Below are positions 22,321 through 33,673 of a DNA stretch of 64,000 bases, one piece after another. Each line of letters begins with the position of its first letter. Position 1 is the first letter of the stretch. Location of the stretch: NCBI GenBank assembly GCA_963555705.1, contig OY743180.1, forward strand, positions 38,410,129 through 38,474,128, read 5' to 3'. This DNA comes from Ligustrum vulgare. Taxonomy: Eukaryota > Streptophyta > Magnoliopsida > Lamiales > Oleaceae. Both the position numbers and the translations under genes were made by a program. The notes beneath the pieces were generated by a model. That model searched no databases, was not told the origin of the DNA, and was given only the letters and a program-made list of their open reading frames with translations.

Positions 22321-23798
22321 CAGATGGATTCGTCATATATAGTGACGCTTCAAAACAAGGCATAGGGTGTGTCCTGATGCAGAAAGGAAAGGTGATAGCT
22401 TACGCTTCTAGACAATTGAAACAATATGAACAGAACTACCCAACACATGATCTAGAATTAGCTGCAATAGTTCATGCCCTTAAGATATGGCGTCATTACT
22501 TATATGGAAGTAGGTGTAATATATATACTGATCACAAGAGTTTGAAGTACTTTTTCACCCAAAAGGAACTAAATATGAGGCAAAGGAGATGGCTAGAGCT
22601 TGTAAAGGATTATGATTGCATTATCCTTTACCATCCTGGTAAAGCTAATGTAGTAGCAGATGCTCTTAGCAGAAATACAATTGGACATTTAACAATGTTA
22701 ATTACTATGCAAGACCAGTTGTTAAAGGATTTCGAAAACTTACATCTAGAAGTAATTACTCCACCAACACAAACTATCACCAGGATATCGGCTCTAATGA
22801 TTCGACCAACACTTAGAGATCGAATTAGAGTAGCACATGATGGTGATTCTTTCCTAAAAAATATTAAATCAGAAGTCGATACTAGTAAGCGAAAGGATTT
22901 TGAGTTAAGCCCTGATAAAGCCTTACTCTTTAAGGGAAGGTTGTGTGTACCAAAAGACGAGGGATTGAGGAAAGAAATTCTTGAAGAAGCACACTTAACT
23001 CCATATACTGGTCATCCAGGAGGTACAAAGATGTATCGAGACCTAAGGAGTATATTGTGGTGGAGAAACATGAAACGGTGCATAGGTCTTTTTGTTAAGA
23101 AGTGCATGACTTGTCAACAAGTGAAAGCTGAACATCAAAGACCGTCAGGATTGTTGGAACCATTAAAAATTCCACAATGGAAATGGGAACATATAACTAT
23201 GGATTTTGTTATGGGTTTTCCAAAATCAGCTAGGGGAAATAATGCTATGTGGGTTATAGTCGATCGGTTAACAAAGTCAGCTCATTTTCTACCAGTGAAG
23301 ATGAATTTCAGTATGGATCAATATGCACAATTATACATCAAAGAGGTCATCCGCTTACATGGTGTCCCATCCTCGATCGTATCTGATAGAGATCCAAGAT
23401 TTACTTCTAAATTTTGGAAAAGTTTGCAAGGAGCTATGGGAACCAAGTTAAGTTTTAGTACGACATTTCATCCTCAAACAGATGGACAATCAGAGAGAAC
23501 TATACAAACTTTAGAGGATATGCTACGTGCCTGCGTCCTTGATTTAGGAGGTAGTTGGGAAAATTATGTACCATTGGTAGAAGTTGCTTATAATAATAGC
23601 TATCAAGCTACTATAAAGATGGCACCTTATGAAGTTCTATATGGTAGAAAATGTAGATCTCCTCTTTATTGGGATGAAGTAGGTGAGCAAAGAGTATTGG
23701 GACCAGAAATAATTGAGGAAACCAGTCGAGCAGTTGATAAGATAAGAGCTAGAATTAAGGCAGCTCAAGATCGACAAAAATGTTATGCTGATAAAAGG
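22321..23798 (+). pseudogene. Chromovirus RNase H and integrase, C-terminus missing
   Basis: RNase H begins at [13 protein letters not shown] and includes [11 protein letters not shown] and the end motif ADALSRN. Integrase follows with the HHCC zinc domain ([24 protein letters not shown]). The catalytic triad context is [26 protein letters not shown] and [15 protein letters not shown]. The frame is open from 22377. The homologous sequence ends after CYADKR; the following residues to 23906 are unrelated sequence across the inversion breakpoint. Confidence 0.87.
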
Positions 23799-25128
23799 AT
23801 GTTTCTTTTCTCTCCCGGGGATGCAATTCTAGAGGGTACTTTCAATTCACTCTTTTCTTTTTCCACTCTAGTTTGGTGTGATTTACCGGAAATTTCGAAA
23901 ATCTAGAAATGTACTGACTCTCCACTAAATGAGTGCTTCGACATTCAGGTTTATACTAAGAAATTCAAACATATTATTAATCTAAGCCCTTATGCAAGTA
24001 CAAATGCATGATTTTTAAAAACTAACGTGATGAGTGCTCGTAGCTTCCCCACTCTCTTAAGCTTTCTAGTTGACCCATCTAGCGAGCTTTAGGTCGGCAA
24101 CTCCCCGAATGTTTTAAGATCAAAGGGTACTAGGTTTCAAAATACCCCTACGGACTTAATAACTCGAGTAAAAAAGGCTACGAAGTGAGGTAGACTCATT
24201 AAGCAAATGCAATAATGAAGTGCTCTTTTTTTCTTTTTTTTCAAAGTGTGTGCGTGTACCCTACTCATTAAACTTTCTAATTGACCCATGTAGCGAGTTT
24301 TAGGCCGGTGACTCCCAAGTTTCAAACTTAAGGTACCAAGTTTCAAGATATTCCTACGAGCTTAATTACTCGAGTAAAAAAGGCTTCGAGATAGGGTAAT
24401 GCAATGCAAAAATTAAAATGGGCTTAGAACTTTGGCATACGGTCATTGCTTAGCTTAAACTTGGTGAAATACACTCCACACAAAATTTATTTTCAACATG
24501 CATGGAATCACCACACGTCTAGACCGTCTCCTTCACCGGGTCAATCACCCTCAAACTTGTCTTACATTAGGATCAAGAGATTTAGAGTTTTAGGAAATAT
24601 TGGATAGGTTGATAAAAATTAAAATACAAGCTCACAACCTAATTCTTCTACTCCATTAACCTCTTCACCCTTCAACAATTCCCAAACTTCAACTCCATTC
24701 GATTGAGCACAATTTTCTCCAATGAGGCATTTCACCGAACACCTTGTGAGCATACTATGAAAACACAAGAAAAGAGTAGACATTAAGTGGTGAATGATCC
24801 AAAAATTTAAATCACATTCAACATTTCAATTCTAACTTATAAATCCAATACAATTTGCCCATCCACATCAATATTAAATCACACTTGAAGATAAAAGACA
24901 ATATGAATCAAGTGATTTAAAAATGAGTTTTAAGCAAATTTTGACTTTAAAAGTTTGATATGAATATATGCTAGAATTAAATGAGAATGCATTGGAGCTA
25001 TTTCACACTACCCAACTTGAGAAAAATAAATGTGGAAGATAAAGATTTGGGCCTAACCAACTTATTTGCAAGAAGGTAAATAAAATGCAAAAATTAAATA
25101 GACATAAAGCAAGTAAAGGATAGAGAAT

Positions 25129-25176
25129 GGATTGCCTCATATTAAGCGCTTATTTTAAAGTCATCAGCTCGACTCT
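25129..25176 (-). promoter_or_regulatory. Post-stop hairpin motif, copy A
   Basis: Just after the ORF stop the minus strand reads AGTCGAGCTGATGACT, then AAGCGCTT, then a degenerate GAGGCAATCC. The same arrangement occurs at 32779-32830 and 35966-36016. The first part can form an AGTC/GACT stem. Confidence 0.6.
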
Positions 25177-25189
25177 CCGCATAAGCACT

Positions 25190-25972
25190 TTATGGCACTC
25201 TAAACATAACTTTTGATGTCTTACTCATTTTGCTTCTTTTGGCTTTGCTCCACTCTTCATTTGATCGAAACACTTGCACTTTTCCTCTTCCAATGTCATG
25301 TGACTTGCCTATTACATCCAATTCAAACTCAACTAAATAGACTTGCATCTCCTCAAATGACTTAATCAAAAACTCAATTATTGGACAATTAATGAAGTTG
25401 AGAGAATTTGATTTTATCTCTTCCTCATTAATTGCCACTTCTCCAAGAGATTCTTTTGTGATTAAATTGTCATTCTCTTCAAGCTCATCTTCTATAGTTG
25501 ATGTCTCCTCGGATTGACTGACCGATCCAAAATTTGAATCCATGGGCAATGACAAGTTTTTTCTATTAATTCTCAAGAGTGGATTATACTCCCACATTCA
25601 AAATCCTTCCCAATACATGGCATCTATCATAGGCATATCATCTTCATCCAATTTTCCAAGCTCATTGTAATACTTTGCAAGTACCTTCTTATTCAATAGT
25701 GGAGGCACATCTCCTATATGAGTGATGTCCTCATCCCAATCATTCGGTACACAATCCCCCAAGTGCATGTAACTTACATCCAATGTGTCAATTGCTTGTT
25801 TTCGGCATTTCAAATATTGTCTAAACTTAATAAGTTTCGACGTAATCAAACTATTCCTCGAATACAAGCATTGTCCATTACAATGCATCTTGTAACAAAT
25901 TTCACAACTTGAATATTCTTCAAGTATGTATTCATCACCCATGTTGAGATTGTTCATTGCAATTCCTTTCAT
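25190..25972 (-). pseudogene. Zinc-knuckle/FRVP protein of the non-autonomous element, copy A
   Basis: Two open stretches in the same frame (25972-25598 and 25597-25190) are separated by a single TGA. The N-terminal part has CEICYKMHCNGQC, a C-X2-C-X3-H-X4-C knuckle with the same spacing as in the Athila gag at 40390-40440. The middle is acidic (EDELEENDN). The C-terminal ~50 residues (VEFELDVIGKSHD, then NEEWSKAKRSK and an FRVP end) match copy B at 32842-33288. It looks like a remodelled nucleocapsid-type RNA-binding protein without capsid, protease or RT. Its function is unknown. Confidence 0.62.
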
Positions 25973-26136
25973 ATTTTTCCAATATTAGAATCAAATATGC
26001 ATAGAAAGAAAACCAAATACAAGAAAAATTAGAATAGTAGTGGTGTACCAAAGGCAACAAAATAAAACATAAAAGAAAATTAATTACAAGTTGTTAAAAC
26101 TAAAATTAACTAAAGTAATAATTAAAGTAAAAACAT

Positions 26137-26154
26137 TCCCCGACAACGACGCCA
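26137..26154 (-). other. Primer binding site, tRNA-Asp type, two mismatches
   Basis: On the minus strand it reads TGGCGTCGTTGTCGGGGA, against TGGCGCCGTTGCCGGGGA for the tRNA-Asp complement. It sits six bases from the LTR end (26161). Confidence 0.75.
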
Positions 26155-26160
26155 AAAACT

Positions 26161-26250
26161 TGTTCGCTCAAAATAGTGTGTACCGCAAGCGTACAGGTCG
26201 CGTACGAGTAATAAAGTGGACTTTTTGAGTCCGAATTATCATAAAATAAT
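26161..26250 (-). repeat. Remnant of the 5' LTR (U5 end) of the non-autonomous element
   Basis: It begins TGTTCGCTCAAAATAG and contains ACCGCAAGCGTACAGGTCG and GAGTCCGAATTATC, matching the U5 ends of the LTRs at 33674, 41602 and 55640. The rest of the LTR is missing, replaced by MITE-like sequence. Confidence 0.7.
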
Positions 26251-26742
26251 GATTCTCAAAATTTCAAAGTAAACGCTTTTCAATTTTCTATTTTGAAAAA
26301 CTGTTTTCCAAAATCACAAAGAGAACAGGTTTTCAACAATCTCAAAACAAATACGAAAAACAGAAAACTCAAAAAAAAAAAAAATCAAAAACTCAAAACT
26401 AGAATTCGAAACACAAAGAAAACAGCCACTAAATGACCACGTGATCTAGGACTAGAAAGAAAAAATTGTCCAGAAAAATTTTATTTATTTCAAAACAATC
26501 CATAACACTAATATTTAAATAAACATTTTAATTAATTAGAGACGTGGGTGCTACAATTTTAAAGGATAAACGTTACGATTGTAACAAATGGTAAATTGGA
26601 AACATGAAGACATAATTATGGAATGTTGGGATCCTGATCAAATTTGTCCCAAGTAAAAATAGGTTTTAAAATAAAGAGAAAATTCAATTAACATTTGTTT
26701 TGGCCATAATCTTGAAATTTGAGGTTGTGTTATTTAAAGTTA
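26251..26742. other. MITE-like and AT-rich spacer, no gene
   Basis: At 26250-26430 there is A-rich sequence with AAAACTGTTTTCCAAAATCA and related text resembling the MITE-like unit at 10330-10672. The remainder is unassigned AT-rich DNA. No open frame is supported. Confidence 0.4.
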
Positions 26743-27530
26743 CTAGTAGTAAACACGTGCGTTGTACGACTTATATATATGATGACTGAAATGCGTATTT
26801 GAAGTATTAATAGTATTTTTAAAAGTAGTTGAGGTATTAAATATTATTAAAAGAAAATTTAAATTATTAAAAAAGTTATATATGAATAATTTTTTTTATG
26901 AAATTATGTATATAATGTGAAAATTTCGAATAAACCGAAATGTAATGTTTTGATTATAATAACATTTCTTTGTACATAATATTTTATTATTTTTTGTCAA
27001 CTTGCAATTCTTCTTATTTTTATTTTCTAATTTTACCAAGACTTTAATAATTTGTATTGAAATTTCTTGAAACAGTGCTACATATAGTTGATCACGAGAT
27101 AATGCATGCTCACGAATATTTATATTCCAATAGTAAGCATTATTTATCCTTAAGCCTTATTAATAGTCATTGTAAATTATAGACATATTGAACATATTTA
27201 TCTTGAATTTAAATTAATATACTCCATAATTTACTGGAATTAATAGGATACGTGAAAGAAAAACTTATTTTTCAGCATGTTATCCAATGATATTTCTGCA
27301 CGCATTATATATTTTTTGAAATCACGATAAATCATTTGTCTTGTTGCAAATATCGGTTAATGAGTCTAAATTTCTTGGGAGTATCATTTGAGAATTTATT
27401 TTCAAGATTAACTTATTTGGTGGGATACCATTTGACAACAATGTATTTAAGAGCTCCTCTTGGTAAAATTAGTTTGTCGTTGAGGTAGTCAACATACTCA
27501 TATTTCGTTGAAAAAATTCATTTTGTGCAT
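26743..27530 (-). mobile_element. Helitron relic: 3' terminus and degenerate helicase
   Basis: On the minus strand the unit ends ...CGTACAACGCACG...CTAG followed by T: an imperfect hairpin about 10 bases before a CTRR end, the Helitron 3' signature. Upstream (27020-27420) a broken frame reads VPPNKLILKIN, MILPRNLDSLTDICNKTND, MTINKA and SRDQLYVALFQEIS. These match conserved blocks of plant Helitron Pif1-like helicases (LPPHxLxLKVG, MLLRNLDPxxGLCNGTR, MTINKSQGQ, GQLYVALSR). It is full of stops. Its 5' part was separated by the Athila-type insertion at 27531. Confidence 0.7.
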
Positions 27531-28484
27531 TGTTCGCTAGAAACACACCGCAAGTGCACGAGTCGCATACAAGTGATAGTGGACTAATTGAGTCCGGTTT
27601 ATCGATCCCACAATGATTGTCTATTTCAACTACACTCTAGTATAATTAATTTTAACAAAAACACACACAATAAAGATTTGTTTGGGAATGTTCTCGTACT
27701 AGAATTAAAGTTGCAATTGTAAATAAATAACTAGAAAAATGGTGATGAATAGATGATAAAGGAGTGTTGGGATTCTTGATTACACTTGACCATTACCTAA
27801 TTGAATTATCACAAGCACATAGAAATGCAATTCATTAATCACGTTAGACCCGATTTTCCAAGCTTAGCCAATTACCTCTCTCGAGTGAAATCAACCCTAA
27901 TTAGTGGCATTAACCTACTATATCTCTATGTCGATTAAAAACACACAAATTGCATTAAACCTTTGTGAAAATAGTTCAATTGGTCATTTAGGGTTTTAGG
28001 TATATTTCTATCCTAAACAAGAACCTAGAGCAAATATTGTATTGATCTAGAATACACAACAATTTCTCAATAATTGCACATCCCATAAAACCTAAGCATA
28101 AATGTGGCCACAATAAATGCTAGTCAATAAATACAACAATAAATGCAAAAGATAATAAAAAGCTTAAATTCTTAATACAAGCATTAAAATCAACTAAGCA
28201 AGGTCAAGCTTCATCAATAATCCCAACACAAAATAGTTTAGCCCATGATGAAACAACAATAAAATTCAAGAATTAAATACATCATTTCAACAATAGACTA
28301 AAATATATAAAGAAATATGAAGATTAATAAGAAAACTTCCCTTCAACAATGGTTAGTGCTTCAAAACATCAATGTTCCTCCACAAAGTTGTAGGTATTTC
28401 TCCCCTAAATCAACATTCATCTACTAACCTAACTCATTACAAGAGAAATATACAAGACAAAAGCAAGAAAATGAAGAACAATAG

Positions 28485-31314
28485 TGTAATACCGCATTTC
28501 ATTTTCGTACCCTTTAAAATTTCACGATATATTTATGTTAATGTTATTTGAAATTTGAGAATTTAATTTAATTTTACGTCAATGATTTGAATTGTTTTGC
28601 AGTGGAAGGACTTGGACGTCGTCTCGATCAATGTACCAATTTGAAAGTTTATAAATTGGTTATTTTAATTGTTTACATGTAATTCTATGTAATTAATTAT
28701 TTTTATTTGTTAAGCTTGTTAAATTCTATTTGTCATTGAGTAGTAAATTGTTTAAATTTCATTAAATTGAGATTGGGAAAAGGTTTAGGGCGAATTGAAA
28801 TTGTATTGGGAGTTGTGGATTTAAATTTCTAAATTAGAGAGAATTGAGGGGCCAACTTGCAAATTCAAAGAGATTATGTCTAAACCTAATCTAACCTAAA
28901 CTCTCATACGCTCGGCCTCTACCTCTCTCTCACTCACGGTCTCTCTCTCACCCGCCCTCCCTCTCTCGGTCGACCTCACTCTCTCGGTTTCTCCCTCGGT
29001 CTCTCTCCTCTCACCGCTGGCTACCCCGTCGCCCACCACTGGTAACCCTCCCCTTCCCTCGTTCCTTCCCCGGCAGCGCACTCACCCGACACAAAACACA
29101 CACACAGGGCACGCCAAACACGCACACACACATATATGCGTATTGATGTGTGTATATGTTGAGTGTATGTATATAAGCTGAGATTTTCAAATTTTCAGAT
29201 TTCAAAATATGTAGATTTCGATTTTTAAGGGTTAATTTTGATATTTGAATAATGTTTATATAAATGTATGTATAGATTGTGTTGTAAACCTAATTTATGA
29301 AATTGGTAGCTTAGTAGACTGTTTCGTTAAAGTTTGAATTATAATAATAATCTTTTTTTATTTTCAGATTTAAGTTTGGATAGATTTCGAATTATAATTG
29401 CTAATTTGGGGATTTGGTAATGCTTATGTATGTGTGTATTGATGTGTGTGTGTGTGTATATATATATATAGATGTGTAATTCCAACAGTAATTTTTCAAA
29501 TTCGGACCAAGTATGATTTTGAAATTTAATTGATCGATTTCAGTTTTTTAAATTTAGGTATTTCGTAATTATATGTATGCGTTAATGATAGGATTTAAAT
29601 TATTAAATTGATTTGTTAAATTGATTTTTTTCTAGTTTAATGAAGGGTTAAATTGAGAATTTTAGAATTTGGGGAACGTGAATAAATTTCTGATTTTGTT
29701 TTAAAGTATATATATATATATATATATATATAAATTTCTGATTTTTGAGATTTATGAAAATTGTAGTTTAGTTAACTGTTTGGGTGAAGTTTTGATATAT
29801 GTTGGTTTTTACGATTTGTGAAATTGTTGGGACTTAATGGGAGTGGATTTTTTAACGTTAGGTTAAATTATGTAAATTTGAGTTTGAGTTTGAATTTAAA
29901 AATGAGAGTTTCTAACGTGGATTGAAATTTATCCCTTATTTTCGAATAAGATTTATTGTTTTAACTTGTTTAAAGGAATGATGAAATATGAATAGATCAA
30001 ATTGAACTGAAAGTATATTTTACTAAATGAATAGATGCAACTAAGATTTTGGTACATTGACGACACGGGCAGTCGAAGCTCCTCCACTTGCAAATTCAGA
30101 TAACGGTAAATGCTAAGGACGTCAAGTAAGTAAACTTCCCCCCTATTTTCATCAAAGTTGAATGTAAATGTGAAATGTGTAAATGATTGCCTTGTAATCT
30201 ACTTGCCTTGATGAATTTCATTTACGTTATGGAAGTATATGTTATTGAGAAGAATGTTCAAGCATGCACATTATCATGTCATTGCATCATGAAGCATGCA
30301 TTGGCATCGAAATTGGGAAGTCAAATGTTTTTAAATGAAAGAAATGTGTCAAGGTGCAAGTTTGTTCAAAAGTTATGTATCCCAGGTTTTTGAAAGAATG
30401 AATGGGTGTACTTCTAGTTCATGAAAGTTGCGAGTGGGAAATGGGGCGCGGGGGACCGGCGTACCCGAATTAAGTCGCTTTGCGACGGAATGTTCAACCG
30501 TTTACGGTGGACTGTTAAACCGCTTTGCGGTGGAAAAGTGAATGTTAAACCGCTTTGCGGTGGGAAAGTGAATGTTAAACCGCTTTGCGGTGGAAATGCG
30601 CATGTTAATCTGGTTCCAAATAAATAATTGCCCACTGTATTCTGATTGACTAGAAGTTACATCAAGTGAGCTCACGATAGAATGAAGTGAAGTTTTGAAA
30701 TGTTAAGTGAAAGTTCGAAAAGTTTGAAAGTTTTGGAAAGTAAAGTAAATGGGGATACATACATGGAATTTTCGAAAAGCATTCATGTCATAAGCATGCA
30801 TTCATGCATACAGTCTACTTACTGAGCTTTAGCTCACCCCAATCCCTCCCCAACATTTCAGGTGATGAAAGTTAGGTGATCCGAGGAGAGCACTCGGCAG
30901 CTGACTCAGGCTATACCCGCATCAACTCTTTTAAAATAAAGTTAAATTAGAATTTATTTAAATTTCTAATTATTAATCCTTTAATTCATGTATTATTGAG
31001 GTTAAATTACCTCTTATTTCATTTGCTAAAGTTTATTTACTTGGAATTGTATTGTTGAGGAGTTTGGGACTTATTATAATGGTTTGGATGATGTTTGGGA
31101 TGGAGTGAGTTGTGATGTGTATTTATAAATGGTTTTGATGTCCCTCTACAGGTTGGCTATGTCCAATTTACAGAGGAGACTCTGTCGAAATTTTTCTAAC
31201 AATTTCATAATAGAAAATGAAACGTTCAAATGTTTTAAACGATTATTTCCGCATATAATGTGAATGGAAGTTGACACGCCTAGGTTTTAAATACTGAAAC
31301 TTGGGGGTGTTACA
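28485..31314 (+). mobile_element. Solo LTR, 2.8 kb, chromovirus-like, TSD AATAG
   Basis: It begins TGTAATACCGC and ends GGGGGTGTTACA, flanked by AATAG at 28480-28484 and 31315-31319. The uninterrupted sister LTR at ~42547 shows the empty site, which proves the insertion. The TTACTGAGCT hairpin (30821-30836) gives + orientation. The unit contains CT-rich stretches (28915-29010), CA/TG microsatellites and a hairpin repeat array (30468-30605). ORFs inside are not genes. Confidence 0.9.
30468..30605. repeat. Array of five hairpin-forming repeats in the solo LTR
   Basis: Three near-perfect 30-bp units (starting ~30514, 30544, 30574) each contain ACCGCTTTGCGGT. Two diverged units before them contain GTCGCTTTGCGAC and ACCGTTTACGGT. 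Each unit is a short palindrome with a TTT or TTTA loop, and the stem changes are compensated. Confidence 0.8.
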
Positions 31315-31974
31315 AATAGAGAGGAAATGAGAGCTAGGGTTTAATGACTTGAAAAAAAAAAAAAAAGTGATTCAAAATTTAGCCAAAACCACCTCAAAAA
31401 CCCCCAAAAATCGCTAGATCCGCGTATAACAGCATTTGGGCCGAACCGGGTCGCACCGGGTCGGCCCAGATTATCACCTAATATTTTTACCACGCGATCG
31501 CGTGGTTGGCCTTGTAAGTCTCGGGTTGGATTTTTGGCCTATCTCGCGATCATGTGGTTCATTTGGCAGCTCCGTATTTCAATGATCAACAATTGGGTCC
31601 TCCAACTTTCAGTTTAGATCAACTTGATCCCCAAAGTTTCTGATCTCTTTCAGTTGAGCCCTTTCAAAAGTGCCTTTGAGTCCGTCAACTTTAGAAACTT
31701 GTAATTTAGTCATTTGATCAATTGTACATGCAATCCACCACTTTTCGGGAGTGACAATTTGGTCCCCAAACTTTGACTCTTTTAAGGATTTGACTATTTT
31801 CTCCTCAATTTCTTCGATTATTCATTCATTTAGCTCCTTTCTCGCTTTCTCCATGAAGTTGATTGTTGAGCCTCTTTAACTACAAAATATACACAATTAA
31901 ATAGATATTTGTCCAAATTACTCAAAAAGTGCCACCAAAAATATATGAAATGTGCATGTAAAATGCACTCAATA

Positions 31975-31989
31975 AATACCCCCAAACTT
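31975..31989 (-). other. Polypurine tract of the composite element
   Basis: On the minus strand AAGTTTGGGGGTATT abuts the 3' LTR start. It is identical to the tract at 2256-2270. Confidence 0.8.
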
Positions 31990-32778
31990 GAACTCTTGCT
32001 CGTCCCGGGCAAGAATATTTACATGCATCTACAAAAAAGTGACAATATGATCAACAATGCTAGATACTTGCAATCTTCCATGAGTGTGCAATTGCATAAT
32101 TAATTCACAATTATGTTCCCAAATAATGCTACAAAAATGAGTTTGGCTTATCCGATGTTCGATCGGTGCGTGTGTGCATAGCCACTGTCAATCGTCAATG
32201 AGATTCAATAGTGTTGATGAGTAAAGAGGTTTCAAGTCAAAACTATCCCACCATTAGTTGTCAATTCTTTCCTTTCCCACTAGTGACATTCATCCTCCAA
32301 TGAATAATTTTCTTTCCACTCCCGGGATGCAATTCTAGAGGGTACTTCTCAAATCACTCTTACTTTTTTCACTAAAGCATGGGCGTGTTTTACGGACAAT
32401 CTCGACAACCTAGAAATGCAGTGACTCTCCACTAATGAGTGCTTCGACATTCAAGTTTATACCAAGCAATTCAAACCCACTACTCATCTAAGCCCTTTTG
32501 CAAGTACAAATGCATGATTTCTAACAACTAACATGATGTTTGCTCGTGACTTCCCCACTCCCTTAAGCTTTTTAATTGACCCATGTAGCGAGCTTTAGGT
32601 CGGCAGCTCCCCGATTTTTAGATCAAAGGGTACCAGGTTTCAAAATAATGTAACAAGCAAAATTGTCTTAACATGCAAACATGCAAAACACTTAAAACAT
32701 GTCACCTATCATGCATGTATCTAAAAACAAGTAAATAAAATAAATACTTAAAGCATAATAAATAAAATTGAAGAAAAT
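31990..32778 (-). other. 3' non-coding region shared by non-autonomous and autonomous units
   Basis: There is no ORF. The part 32150-32650 matches 23807-24140 of the first non-autonomous element, including an inverted TCCCGGGA-containing block and the phrase GCTTCGACATTCAAGTTTAT. It may bear a recombination point between the 3' ends of two related elements. Confidence 0.5.
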
Positions 32779-32830
32779 TTGGGTTGGCTCCCAAAAAGCG
32801 CTCTGTTTATAGTCTAAAGCCCGACTTTTT
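32779..32830 (-). promoter_or_regulatory. Post-stop hairpin motif, copy B
   Basis: About a dozen bases after the ORF stop the minus strand reads AGTCGGGCTTTAGACT, then GAGCGCTTTTTGGGAGCCAA and CCCAA. Stems AGTC/GACT and TTGGG/CCCAA can form. It parallels copies A and C. Confidence 0.65.
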
Positions 32831-32841
32831 ACCGTGATTGT

Positions 32842-33564
32842 TCAAGGAACTCTAAATAAAGCTTTTGATGACCTTTTTTGTTTGTACCGATTGAACTTGC
32901 TCCAATTTGGATTTATGCACCAAAATTCCACTTTGCCCATGTCATGTATGTTGACATGTCCACTCAATTCAAACTTCAATATGAAAACTTCAATCATCTC
33001 TTCAGTGCCAATGATGAAATCAATTTTTTTCCAGTGATTGAAGTTAGAGGATTGCAGTATAAAGTCTGCACTTTTAAGTGTCTCCTTGTTTATTTGCTCT
33101 TCTGTGATCAACTCCTCCGTTTTTATTGAAGTTTCTTTAAGCTTGATGTCCGAAATTTGAGTTGTTGACATTTGGACAAAGATATCTTCATGGCAGTTAT
33201 TTTCTTCTGGTTGATCCACTCTTTTAGGTTCTTCCTCTTTTCCTTCAGTTGTTTCAACCATTTTTTCTGGCTCATATGATCTTTTCACAAAAAACTATTC
33301 TAGTGGATACCCCTGCTCTGTTAGATAAAAATTCCCCACACAATCAATACTCCACAAACCATCCTGGGGTGCAATAGGACAATCATATAAAGCATGATTT
33401 TCCCAGCAGAAGTCACACATCAGATAAGTCTGAATTGCAGTTCGATCAAAGAGCCATTGATTATTGTTTGCTGCCATCTTGCTATGTTGCTTCCAACTGT
33501 CTAAAAATTCATTCAATACCTGAATATGAAACAATTCACAGCTTAAAAAAAAATTCCCAAACAA
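32842..33564 (-). pseudogene. Zinc-knuckle/FRVP protein of the non-autonomous element, copy B
   Basis: Two stretches in one frame (33564-33295 and 33288-32842) are separated by a TAG. A likely ATG start gives MAANNNQWLFDR. The knuckle CDFCWENHALYDC has C-X2-C-X3-H-X4-C spacing. The middle is Glu-rich (TTEGKEEEPKR). The C-terminus (LKFELSGHVNIHDMGKVEF, NPNWSKFNRYKQKRSSK, FRVP end) matches copy A. The first half is spaced from the primer site by ~85 bases. No capsid or enzyme domain is present. The order of knuckle, acidic region and basic C-terminus suggests RNA binding, which is inference. Confidence 0.65.
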
Positions 33565-33649
33565 AGACTAAGAAATAAAATAAAAGTAAAAACAAAAAAT
33601 AAAGTTCAAACTAAAGTAAGAACTAATTGGTATCGATATTAATTAACAG

Positions 33650-33667
33650 TCCCCGGCAACGGCGCCA
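33650..33667 (-). other. Primer binding site, tRNA-Asp, perfect
   Basis: The minus strand reads TGGCGCCGTTGCCGGGGA, a full match to the tRNA-Asp 3' complement, six bases after the LTR end at 33674. Confidence 0.88.
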
Positions 33668-33673
33668 AAAACT

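Larger units (their letters stand above)
16765..23798 (+). mobile_element. Tekay/Del-type chromovirus, 5' part, cut at an inversion breakpoint
   Basis: The element has a 1842-bp 5' LTR, an initiator-Met primer site, an extra ORF, gag, protease, RT, RNase H and integrase on the + strand. Its sequence ends inside integrase after CYADKR at about 23798, with no 3' LTR. The missing C-terminal integrase part, chromodomain, polypurine tract and 3' LTR are present in inverted orientation at 59750-61924 and begin exactly where this half stops. The 5-bp flank before the LTR is GTTCA (16760-16764). Its partner cannot be checked because the distal LTR end is lost. Confidence 0.85.
23799..26250 (-). mobile_element. 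Non-autonomous Athila-like element, 5' part only
   Basis: On the minus strand this contains, in order, an LTR remnant (26161-26250), a tRNA-Asp primer site (26137-26154), a two-part ORF (25972-25190), a post-stop hairpin motif (25129-25176) and 3' non-coding sequence down to 23799. The 3' sequence near 23820-24140 matches 32150-32650 of the other non-autonomous unit. The left side is cut at the inversion breakpoint, so polypurine tract and 3' LTR are missing. No RT or integrase occurs. Confidence 0.7.
27531..31974 (-). repeat. 3' LTR of the composite element, interrupted by a solo LTR
   Basis: The two parts, 27531-28484 and 31320-31974, align to 41602-43234 end to end. The minus-strand start carries a substitution (TATTGAG against TGTTGAG). 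The copy lacks about 24 bp around the GCGATCGC palindromes near 31491-31515 compared with the other LTR. The interruption is the unit at 28485-31314. Confidence 0.87.

Noticed and set aside
30414..30635. CRISPR-like array or repeat protein at the 30-bp repeats
   Set aside because: Units are directly adjacent without spacers, lie in a plant solo LTR, and the reading frames exist only because 30 is divisible by three.
32834..33129. Plus-strand frames opposite the FRVP protein
   Set aside because: They are reverse-strand shadows. The minus strand has the knuckle and the conserved C-terminus.
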